Assembly (NCBI GenBank): GCA_031262135.1
Contig: JAISIG010000017.1
Location: forward strand, 1 to 7,730
Reading direction: 5' to 3'
Source: Endomicrobium sp.
Lineage (GTDB): Bacteria > Elusimicrobiota > Endomicrobiia > Endomicrobiales > Endomicrobiaceae
Length of the DNA: 7,730 bases
The notes below the pieces were generated by a model that had not been told where the DNA came from, ran no database searches, and worked only from the letters and a program-made list of their open reading frames with translations. Position numbers and translations under genes: made by a program. This document shows, one piece after another, positions 1-6,731 of the stretch (the first letter of the stretch is position 1; the number at the start of each line of letters is the position of its first letter).

Positions 1-479
1 TAGGAATTTTGGATAACAAGCTAGCTATTAAAAACAATAATATTATATTTTTTACTGCTACTCTCAATGGAGAGTATCCAGATTATAAGAAAATTATTCC
101 TATCAAGGAACAACTAAAAATAAATGTAAAACTCCCTGTAGTTCAAACTTTAAATATTATGAAACAAATGGCAATTTTAACTGAAAACAATCCACTAAAA
201 AAAATCTTATCTGTTGTGAATTTACATTTTGAAAAAGGTCTATGTTTAGTTTCAGCAGAAACTACTGGAATAGGATATGGGAGATCTACTTTTAATATTG
301 ATTATAATGGTACTAATATAAATTTTAGTTGCAATCCATATTTTATTAAAGATATATTACAAGAAGTAAATGAAGATTATATTATGATTGGATTGCCAGA
401 GAGTTTAAAACCAATAGTTATTTATTCTGAAATAGATAAAAGTTATTTATATATTGTTATGCCGATGAAAACAATATAA
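1..479 (+). CDS. dnaN: DNA polymerase III beta subunit (sliding clamp), C-terminal part, 5' end cut by window
   Basis: The clamp is a homodimeric ring that holds DNA polymerase III on DNA and docks other replication and repair proteins. The reading frame is open to the window edge (first whole codon at 3), so the TTG at 9 is an internal Leu codon and not a start. Visible signs are the second-domain motif GEYPDYKKIIP (E. coli GRFPDYRRVLP), a complete third domain, and the ending YLYIVMPMKTI, which matches the family's terminal VMPMR/K motif that lines the partner-binding pocket. Counted against the 366-residue E. coli protein, roughly 215 N-terminal residues lie outside the window. The gene ends in TAA and is followed by a 93-bp spacer and gyrB, with no recF between. 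Identity is secure; only the missing 5' end limits the annotation. Confidence 0.95.
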   Translation, partial: GILDNKLAIKNNNIIFFTATLNGEYPDYKKIIPIKEQLKINVKLPVVQTLNIMKQMAILTENNPLKKILSVVNLHFEKGLCLVSAETTGIGYGRSTFNIDYNGTNINFSCNPYFIKDILQEVNEDYIMIGLPESLKPIVIYSEIDKSYLYIVMPMKTI

Positions 480-500
480 AATATCTAAAAATATTATTAA

Positions 501-527
501 TTAACTCTGATGATTTTATTATATAAT
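501..527 (+). promoter_or_regulatory. Candidate sigma70-type promoter for gyrB-gyrA
   Basis: The spacer 480-572 contains a perfect TATAAT at 522-527. The best upstream match is TTAACT at 501-506, 15 bp away, which is a short spacing and only four of six consensus bases. In DNA this AT-rich a TATAAT is expected often by chance, so this is a weak call. The -10 overlaps a 16-bp A/T-only palindrome (523-538). The operon could instead be read through from dnaN, since no convincing terminator separates them. Confidence 0.3.
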
Positions 528-555
528 AATATTATTATTCATTGTTAGATTACCT

Positions 556-562
556 GGAGGAG
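556..562 (+). promoter_or_regulatory. Shine-Dalgarno site of gyrB
   Basis: GGAGGAG lies 10 bases before the ATG at 573. It is the strongest ribosome-binding site in the window and fixes the gyrB start. It also shows that the 16S rRNA tail of this organism is still used for initiation despite the AT bias. Confidence 0.85.
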
Positions 563-572
563 TTATTGTTTT

Positions 573-3059
573 ATGAATAATCCATCAAATAATAAAAATA
601 ATTATAACGCTTCAAATATTCAAGTACTTGAAGGATTAGAAGCAGTACGTACTCGTCCTGCAATGTATATAGGCTCTACTGGTATACGTGGATTACATCA
701 TTTAGTTTATGAAGTTTTAGATAATTCGATAGATGAAGTTTTAGCTGGATATTGCAAAATAATCCATGTAATGATTCATACAGATAATTCTATAACTGTT
801 TTGGATGATGGACGTGGAATCCCAGTTGAACCATATCCAGATGAACGTTTTTCTGGAATTTCAACTTTAGAAATAGTCCTAACTAAATTACATGCTGGAG
901 GAAAGTTTGATAAAAAATCATATAAAGTCTCTGGTGGATTGCATGGTGTAGGAATTTCATGTGTTAATGCATTAAGTGATTTGTTTACAGTAGAAGTATA
1001 TCGCAATGGTAATATATACATACAAAGCTATTCATTAGGAAAACCTTTAGGCAACATTAAAGAAATTGGGAAAACTAATAAACAAGGTACAAAAATTACA
1101 TTTCATCCAGATCCAACTATTTTTTCCGTAGTTGATTATTCATTTGAAATATTACAAAGAAAATTAAAGGAACTAGCTTTTTTAAATGCTGGTGTTAATA
1201 TTAGTATCGTAGACGAAAGAAGTCAAGGGTCTAAAGAAATTACTTTTCAATATAACGGAGGGATTAGGACTTTTGTAGAACATTTAAACTCAAATAAAAA
1301 AGTTATAAATAAAACTCCTATCTATTTTAAAGGAAGTAAAAATAATGTAAATGTTGAAGTATCTATACAATATAATACTTCTTATAAAGAATGCGTATTG
1401 ACCTTTGCAAATAGTATAAATACAGTTGACGGTGGAACTCATTTATCTGGATTTCGTTCTGCACTAACTAGATCTATTAATGATTATATTAGAAAAAAGC
1501 CAATACCAAAAAGAAACAGGGAAATTAAATTAACAGGAGAAGACATTAGAGAAGGTTTAACAGCAGTTGTAGCAGTAAAATTACCTAATCCTCAATTTGA
1601 AGGGCAAACAAAAGCCAAACTTGTGAATTCTGATATTGATGGAATAGTACAATCAATCGTTTCTGATGCTATTTCTATATTTTTAGAGGAGAATCCTGAT
1701 ATTTCAAATAAATTGCTAGATAAAATGTTTAAAGCTGCTGAAGCAAGAGAAGCTTCAAGGAAAGCTAGAGATTTAACAAGACAAAAGTCAATTTTAGATT
1801 CTGTATGTTTACCTGGTAAACTTGCTGAATGTTCACTAAAAGATCCAGCAAAGACTGAGCTTTTTATTGTAGAAGGAGATTCTGCAGGTGGTTCAGCTAA
1901 ACAAGGAAGAGATAGAACATTTCAGGCAATTCTACCCCTTAGAGGTAAAATTTTAAATGTTGAAAAGTCAAGCCCTAATAAACTACTTGCTAATGAAGAG
2001 ATAAAAACATTAATTACTGCTATTGGCGTAGGATTAGGACAAACAAAAGATCAATTTAATGTTTCTGTAAATAAAATACGTTATCATAAAATAATTATCA
2101 TGACTGATGCTGACATTGATGGAGCCCACATTAGAACATTATTGCTAACGTTCTTTTATCGTCACATGCCAATATTATTAGAGCATGGATTTATATATAT
2201 AGCTCAACCACCATTGTATAAAGTAACATCTAATAAGCATGAAATATACTTAAGGACATATGATGAACTTCATAAATATTTATTTACATTACCTTTGAAT
2301 AATATATGTATATCAAATGTTTATAACAATAAAGAACATATATTTAATAGTAGTAATAATTTATATAATATATTAATTTACTTAAGCGAATGTGATATAT
2401 TAATAAAAAGATTAGAGAAACAAAATATTACATGGCAAGATTACCTTAGATTTACTAAACAAAAGTCTTTTCCTATGTATAAAATTATTAATGATGATAG
2501 TGAGGATCAGTATATATATTCAGAAGAAGAATTAAAAAAGTATAAATGCCAATTTAACAAAAGACATATAACAACACTATCTAAAAATGATAATGATAGT
2601 AATTTAACTTTGCAGTTTGAATATACTAGTTTACATGATATTCTTAAATTAAATCATGTTATAAATAATTTAAAGGATGAAAATTTTATAATCACTGAAA
2701 CTTATGATGATCTACACAATAAATGTCATACTAAGTATAAAATCAAGTGGGTGAATAATAAATATTTATTAAATACTGATTACAATATTTATTCTATAGT
2801 TGAATTACTTAAAATAATAAAAGATATAGGCAATGAGATGGTAACGATTCAAAGATATAAAGGGCTAGGAGAAATGAATCCAGATCAATTATGGGCAACT
2901 ACGATGAATAAAACTAATAGAAAATTATTAAAAGTTAAATTGAATCAAAATACCATTTCAATAAATAATACATTTTTAACATTAATGGGAGATAATGTTG
3001 ATAGTAGAAGAATATTTATAAAAAACCATGCACTAGATGTACAAAGTTTAGATATTTAA
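573..3059 (+). CDS. gyrB: DNA gyrase subunit B
   Basis: This is the ATPase subunit of DNA gyrase (A2B2), which introduces negative supercoils. The 828 residues contain, in order, the GHKL ATPase domain with E47, D50 and N51 in EVLDNSIDE, DDGRGIP at 78-84 and GGLHGVG at 121-127; the transducer domain with the QTK loop (345-347, K347 contacting the ATP gamma-phosphate in the family); and the TOPRIM domain with EGDSAGG from E434 and DADIDG with D512 and D514 as Mg2+ ligands. An insertion of roughly 165 residues lies between PPLYKV (ends at 551) and IQRYKGLGEMNP (from 759), the place where E. coli GyrB has one. The insertion is Asn/Lys/Ile-rich and strongly diverged, while flanking motifs are near-perfect. 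All catalytic residues are present, so the enzyme should be active. The ATG start is set by the strong GGAGGAG upstream, and gyrA follows 24 bp after the TAA. Confidence 0.98.
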   Translation: MNNPSNNKNNYNASNIQVLEGLEAVRTRPAMYIGSTGIRGLHHLVYEVLDNSIDEVLAGYCKIIHVMIHTDNSITVLDDGRGIPVEPYPDERFSGISTLEIVLTKLHAGGKFDKKSYKVSGGLHGVGISCVNALSDLFTVEVYRNGNIYIQSYSLGKPLGNIKEIGKTNKQGTKITFHPDPTIFSVVDYSFEILQRKLKELAFLNAGVNISIVDERSQGSKEITFQYNGGIRTFVEHLNSNKKVINKTPIYFKGSKNNVNVEVSIQYNTSYKECVLTFANSINTVDGGTHLSGFRSALTRSINDYIRKKPIPKRNREIKLTGEDIREGLTAVVAVKLPNPQFEGQTKAKLVNSDIDGIVQSIVSDAISIFLEENPDISNKLLDKMFKAAEAREASRKARDLTRQKSILDSVCLPGKLAECSLKDPAKTELFIVEGDSAGGSAKQGRDRTFQAILPLRGKILNVEKSSPNKLLANEEIKTLITAIGVGLGQTKDQFNVSVNKIRYHKIIIMTDADIDGAHIRTLLLTFFYRHMPILLEHGFIYIAQPPLYKVTSNKHEIYLRTYDELHKYLFTLPLNNICISNVYNNKEHIFNSSNNLYNILIYLSECDILIKRLEKQNITWQDYLRFTKQKSFPMYKIINDDSEDQYIYSEEELKKYKCQFNKRHITTLSKNDNDSNLTLQFEYTSLHDILKLNHVINNLKDENFIITETYDDLHNKCHTKYKIKWVNNKYLLNTDYNIYSIVELLKIIKDIGNEMVTIQRYKGLGEMNPDQLWATTMNKTNRKLLKVKLNQNTISINNTFLTLMGDNVDSRRIFIKNHALDVQSLDI

Positions 3060-3068
3060 AATTAAATA

Positions 3069-3073
3069 GAGGA
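3069..3073 (+). promoter_or_regulatory. Shine-Dalgarno site of gyrA
   Basis: GAGGA lies 10 bases before the ATG at 3084, inside the 24-bp gyrB-gyrA spacer. The spacer has no room for a separate promoter plus leader, so gyrA is probably translated from the gyrB transcript. Confidence 0.75.
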
Positions 3074-3083
3074 TAGCTGTTCT

Positions 3084-5564
3084 ATGTCAAAAGAAAAAAT
3101 TACAGATGATAATAAACAAAAAAATTTACATAATGTACAAAATGAAATTATTGTATCTTGTGATATTGAACGTGAAATGAAAGATTCATATATAAATTAT
3201 GCAATGAGCGTCATTGTTAGTAGGGCTTTACCAGATGTTCGTGATGGATTAAAACCAGTACATAGAAGAATTATATATGCCATGAATGAAATGAATTTGA
3301 AATATAATACTTCATATAAAAAATCTGCAAGGGTTGTTGGCAATGTATTAGGTAAATATCATCCTCATGGAGATACTGCTGTATATAATGCTATTGTACG
3401 AATGGTACAAACATTTTCCTTAAGATATCCTCTTATTGATGGACATGGAAATTTTGGTAGTATAGATGGCGATTCTGCAGCTGCAATGCGTTATACTGAG
3501 ATAAGAATGGGACATATAACAAATGAATTACTTGTAGACTTAGATAAAGATACAGTAGACTTTATTCATAACTATGATAGCTCATTGAAGGAACCTGTTA
3601 TATTACCTGTAAGAATCCCAAATTTATTAATTAATGGAGCATCTGGAATAGCTGTTGGTATGGCTACAAATATACCGCCTCATAATATAGGAGAAGTCTG
3701 TGATGCTTTATTGGCATTATTAAATGATAAAAACATAACTACAGAAAAAATATTACACTACATTCAAGGGCCAGATTTTCCAACAGGAGGAGTTATTTTA
3801 GGTACCAATGGTATCCTAAATTATATGACTTCTGGCAAAGGTATACTTACACTTAGAGCTAAGATAAAAATAATAGAAAAAAGCAATAATAATGAACGTG
3901 AATGTATTATTATTAATGAAATTCCATATCAAATAAATAAAAGTACACTTCTAACTTCAATTATTAATTTAGTAAAAACCAAAAAAATAGAAAGTATATA
4001 TGATATCCGTGATGAATCTGATAGAAATGGTATTAGAATAGTTATTGAATTAAAAAAAGATATGAATGCAAAAATAGTTCTCAATCAACTATATAAATAT
4101 ACACAATTAGAATCCTCATTTGGGGTAATTATGCTAGCTCTTGTAGATAATAAACCTAAAATTATGGGGATTAAAGATCTATTAATACATCATATTAAAC
4201 ATAGAAAGGATATTATTGTAAAAAGGGTAAAATTTGATTTACATGCTGCTATACATAAAAAACATATTTTAGAAGGATTTAAAGTAGCTATACAAAATAT
4301 AGATGGGGTTCTTCAAACTATTAAGGAAGCAATTAACGAAAATAATGCGAAACTTAGTTTGTCATCAAAATTTAATTTTACACCAATTCAGGCTAATTCC
4401 ATTTTAGAAATGAAAATTAGGCGATTAACAAAACTAAATAGAGATGCAATAAATGATGACTATGTTACTTTAAGTAAACTTATAAAAAATTTTAATGAAA
4501 TATTATGTAATCCTAAAAATATCATTTCTATGATTAAAGAAGAAATTCTTTTAATAAAAAAAAAATATGCTGATATAAGAAAAACAACGATACAATTTAA
4601 TGACTTATATAATAATAAAACTATAGAAGATTTTATACAAGATGAGGATTTTGTCATAACAATGTCGCACTCAGGCTATATTAAACGTATTCCAGTTAAT
4701 ACATATAGGGTACAACATAGAGGAGGACGTGGTATAACTGCAATGATTACAAAAGAAGAAGACTTTGTTAAAAATTTGTTTATCACAAATTCTCATTCAT
4801 ACATGTTATTTTTTACAACATATGGAAAAGTATATTGGCTAAAAGTATATGATATTCCGTTAGGAACAAGAATTTCTAAGGGGAAAGCTATCATTAATTT
4901 GTTACATTTAACTAATATGGATGAAAGAATTACAGCTGCTATTGATGTAAAGTCATTTGTAAATAATAGCTCATTGCTAATGTGCACTAAAAGTGGGATT
5001 ATAAAAAAAGTTTCACTTAAAGAGTTTTCTAAGCCACGTAAAAATGGAATTAATGCTATAAAATTAAAGGATTCTGATATTTTAATAGAAGCTAAAGTTG
5101 TTAGTCAAAATTTTGAAATTATTATAGCTACTAAAATGGGTATGGCTATCAGATTTAAAGAATCTGACGTACGCTTAATAGGAAGAAATGCTATAGGAGT
5201 AAAAGGTATATCGATAAAAAAATCTGATGAAGTCATAGGAATGGAAGTGGTTAATCCAAATGATATATTGCTGTCAGTTTCAGAAAATGGATATGGAAAA
5301 AAAACCAAAGTCAATAAATATCGCAGTCAACATAGAGGTGGATATGGTATTATTAATATGCATACAGGAAAAAGAAATGGAAATATTATTAGCATAACAA
5401 AAACCTCAGATAACAAAGAAGTTATGTTAATCACAAAAAATGGAATTACAATTAGATTAGGGCTTAGTAGTATTCCTCTTATAGGAAGAATTACAAAAGG
5501 TGTTAAATTGGTTAAACTTGATCATAATGATAAGGTTGTTGCCACAAGTATTTTACGTATTTAA
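3084..5564 (+). CDS. gyrA: DNA gyrase subunit A
   Basis: This is the breakage-reunion subunit of gyrase, which cuts and rejoins the DNA gate segment and wraps DNA with its C-terminal domain. The 826 residues begin with a roughly 25-residue diverged leader, then the winged-helix domain with [24 protein letters not shown], and the catalytic Y137 preceded by R136 in [11 protein letters not shown] (E. coli Y122 and R121). The quinolone region reads [10 protein letters not shown], with T98 and N102 at the places of E. coli S83 and D87. The C-terminal beta-pinwheel starts near residue 530; its GyrA box is QHRGGRG at 544-550 (consensus QRRGGKG), and a related QHRGGYG lies at 749-755. There is no acidic C-terminal tail like that of E. 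coli. A run of ten A bases (4556-4565) lies in frame. The TAA directly abuts the tRNA gene on the other strand. ParC, the paralogue, is unlikely because of the GyrA box and the gyrB partner. Confidence 0.98.
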   Translation: MSKEKITDDNKQKNLHNVQNEIIVSCDIEREMKDSYINYAMSVIVSRALPDVRDGLKPVHRRIIYAMNEMNLKYNTSYKKSARVVGNVLGKYHPHGDTAVYNAIVRMVQTFSLRYPLIDGHGNFGSIDGDSAAAMRYTEIRMGHITNELLVDLDKDTVDFIHNYDSSLKEPVILPVRIPNLLINGASGIAVGMATNIPPHNIGEVCDALLALLNDKNITTEKILHYIQGPDFPTGGVILGTNGILNYMTSGKGILTLRAKIKIIEKSNNNERECIIINEIPYQINKSTLLTSIINLVKTKKIESIYDIRDESDRNGIRIVIELKKDMNAKIVLNQLYKYTQLESSFGVIMLALVDNKPKIMGIKDLLIHHIKHRKDIIVKRVKFDLHAAIHKKHILEGFKVAIQNIDGVLQTIKEAINENNAKLSLSSKFNFTPIQANSILEMKIRRLTKLNRDAINDDYVTLSKLIKNFNEILCNPKNIISMIKEEILLIKKKYADIRKTTIQFNDLYNNKTIEDFIQDEDFVITMSHSGYIKRIPVNTYRVQHRGGRGITAMITKEEDFVKNLFITNSHSYMLFFTTYGKVYWLKVYDIPLGTRISKGKAIINLLHLTNMDERITAAIDVKSFVNNSSLLMCTKSGIIKKVSLKEFSKPRKNGINAIKLKDSDILIEAKVVSQNFEIIIATKMGMAIRFKESDVRLIGRNAIGVKGISIKKSDEVIGMEVVNPNDILLSVSENGYGKKTKVNKYRSQHRGGYGIINMHTGKRNGNIISITKTSDNKEVMLITKNGITIRLGLSSIPLIGRITKGVKLVKLDHNDKVVATSILRI

Positions 5565-5635
5565 AGCGGGTAACGGGAATTGAACCCGTATATCTAACTT
5601 GGGAAGCTAGAATTCTACCATTAAATTATACCCGC
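5565..5635 (-). tRNA. glyU: tRNA-Gly (anticodon CCC)
   Basis: Read on the minus strand from 5635, the 71 bases fold into a full cloverleaf. The acceptor stem GCGGGTA/TACCCGC has 7 perfect pairs; the D arm is ATTT/GAAT with loop AATGGTA; the anticodon stem CTAGC/GTTAG includes one G-T pair, with loop TTCCCAA; the variable loop has 4 bases; the T stem is ACGGG/CCCGT with loop TTCAATT; the discriminator is T. The anticodon CCC reads GGG glycine codons, and the sequence resembles E. coli glyU. CCA is not encoded (TTA follows the discriminator), so a CCA-adding enzyme is required. The 3' end touches the gyrA stop codon, so the trailer of the precursor must run antisense into gyrA. The symbol follows the E. 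coli counterpart. Confidence 0.95.
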
Positions 5636-5646
5636 ACTTTTTTATG

Positions 5647-5674
5647 CTTATATTATTTTATATAAATTTGTCAG
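5647..5674 (-). promoter_or_regulatory. Probable sigma70-type promoter of tRNA-Gly
   Basis: On the minus strand CTGACA (5674-5669, five of six -35 consensus bases) is followed after 16 bp by TATAAG (5652-5647, five of six -10 bases). The mature tRNA starts 11 bases further on, leaving a leader of only a few bases, as is common for tRNA genes. The match is better than expected for random AT-rich DNA, but it is not proof. Confidence 0.5.
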
Positions 5675-5688
5675 TAATTTACAAATAA

Positions 5689-5693
5689 AGAGG
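5689..5693 (+). promoter_or_regulatory. Shine-Dalgarno site of the pyruvate kinase gene
   Basis: AGAGG lies 9 bases before the GTG at 5703 and 7 bases before an ATG at 5701 that is followed at once by TGA. An in-frame TAA at 5694-5696 rules out any start further upstream, so the GTG is the only start that includes the conserved N-terminal CTMGPST motif. Confidence 0.7.
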
Positions 5694-5702
5694 TAAAAGA
5701 AT

Positions 5703-6731
5703 GTGAATCAGACTGGTATTATTTGTACTATGGGACCATCAACACGGTCTGTTGATATTTTATTAAAAATGTTTCATGCTGGAATGAAAATCATTAGATT
5801 TAATTTCTCTCATGGTACGTTTGAAGAATATGCAAAGGATTTTGCATTAATTAACTTATTACATGAAAAATATAATATTAATGTCAAAAAATTAATAGAT
5901 CTTGAAGGACATAGGATAAGAATAGGAAAATTAAAAGATAAGCAAGTTATATTGACTCACGGAAATAAATTAACATTAACTAGTGAAAACATTATAGGCA
6001 CTAGTGAAAAAATTTATATCGATTACCACAATTCATTTACTGACATCAAAGAAGGATTTAAAATATTTGTTGATGATGGCAATTTAACCCTAAAGGTTAT
6101 TTGTTCAACAAAAAACGAAATTATTACAGTAGTACAAAATAACTATTTATTGAAAGAATGCAAAGGAGTAAATATTCCTCAAGCTAATTTAAAATTTGAT
6201 AAGTTCGAACAAAGAGATCTAAACGGAATTAATTTTGCATTACAATATAACGTTGATTTTATTGCGAATTCTTTTGTTAGAAATGCTAATGATATGAAGC
6301 CATTAATTAATATTTTAAAACAGAAAAAGAATACTTCATGTAAATTGATAGCTAAAATAGAAGATCAAGATGGAATTGATAATATTAATGACATTCTTAA
6401 AATTTCAGATGGTATTATGGTAGCAAGAGGAGATTTAGGAATCTCAATACCTATTTGGACGCTTCCTATGCAACAAAAACATATAATACAAAAGTGTAAT
6501 ATCTATAACAAATTTACAATAGTTGCAACTCAAATTTTAGAAAGTATGATCCATAAATCAATTCCAACAAGAGCAGAAGTCAGTGATATTGCTAATGCAG
6601 TTTTAGATGGAGCTAATTATGTAATGTTTTCTGCAGAAACAGCTATTGGTGAATACCCTGTTGAAGTGGTAAAAGTAACTAAAAACGTCATTGACTATAC
6701 TATAAAGGCAGTAAGTAAGAAATGGAAATAA
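5703..6731 (+). CDS. pyk: Pyruvate kinase, short form lacking the C-terminal regulatory domain
   Basis: Pyruvate kinase transfers phosphate from PEP to ADP, giving pyruvate and ATP in the last step of glycolysis. At 342 residues it is about 130 shorter than the usual 470. The barrel (A domain) shows MGPST at 10-14, RFNFSHG with R32, N34 and S36, and DLEGHRIR at 66-73; the B-domain lid spans about 76-160; the second half has LIAKIEDQDGI with catalytic K218 and metal ligand E220, ARGDLG with D244, T276, and TRAEVSDIANAVLDGA. It stops just after the linker helix, where the allosteric C domain normally begins. Deviations from consensus include G5 for the usual Lys in TKI, R71 where K+-dependent enzymes have Glu, and S248 for the common Glu in DLGxEIP. 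Catalytic residues are intact, so I call it a real shortened enzyme and not a pseudogene. The start is GTG. The last 10 bases overlap the ZIP gene. Confidence 0.9.
   Translation: MNQTGIICTMGPSTRSVDILLKMFHAGMKIIRFNFSHGTFEEYAKDFALINLLHEKYNINVKKLIDLEGHRIRIGKLKDKQVILTHGNKLTLTSENIIGTSEKIYIDYHNSFTDIKEGFKIFVDDGNLTLKVICSTKNEIITVVQNNYLLKECKGVNIPQANLKFDKFEQRDLNGINFALQYNVDFIANSFVRNANDMKPLINILKQKKNTSCKLIAKIEDQDGIDNINDILKISDGIMVARGDLGISIPIWTLPMQQKHIIQKCNIYNKFTIVATQILESMIHKSIPTRAEVSDIANAVLDGANYVMFSAETAIGEYPVEVVKVTKNVIDYTIKAVSKKWK

Noticed and set aside
9..479. Complete 156-residue protein starting at TTG
   Set aside because: The frame is open to the window edge and the content matches the second and third domains of DnaN, so it is the tail of a longer gene.
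480..495. Terminator hairpin after dnaN (AATAT...ATATT)
   Set aside because: The stem has 5 A-T pairs only and no T run follows; such pairs are common by chance here.
776..1021. Minus-strand reading frame inside gyrB
   Set aside because: It lies opposite strongly conserved GyrB ATPase motifs, has no ribosome-binding context and no recognisable protein.
4460..5314. Three minus-strand reading frames inside gyrA
   Set aside because: They are Ile/Ser/Phe-rich mirrors of the Lys/Asn-rich GyrA frame and show no family motif.
6704..6721. Separate promoter for the ZIP gene within the end of pyk
   Set aside because: There are AT-rich hexamers but no credible -35/-10 pair, and the 10-bp overlap favours co-transcription.
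5703..6731. Pyruvate kinase pseudogene
   Set aside because: The frame is intact, catalytic residues are kept, and the end matches a domain boundary and overlaps the next gene.
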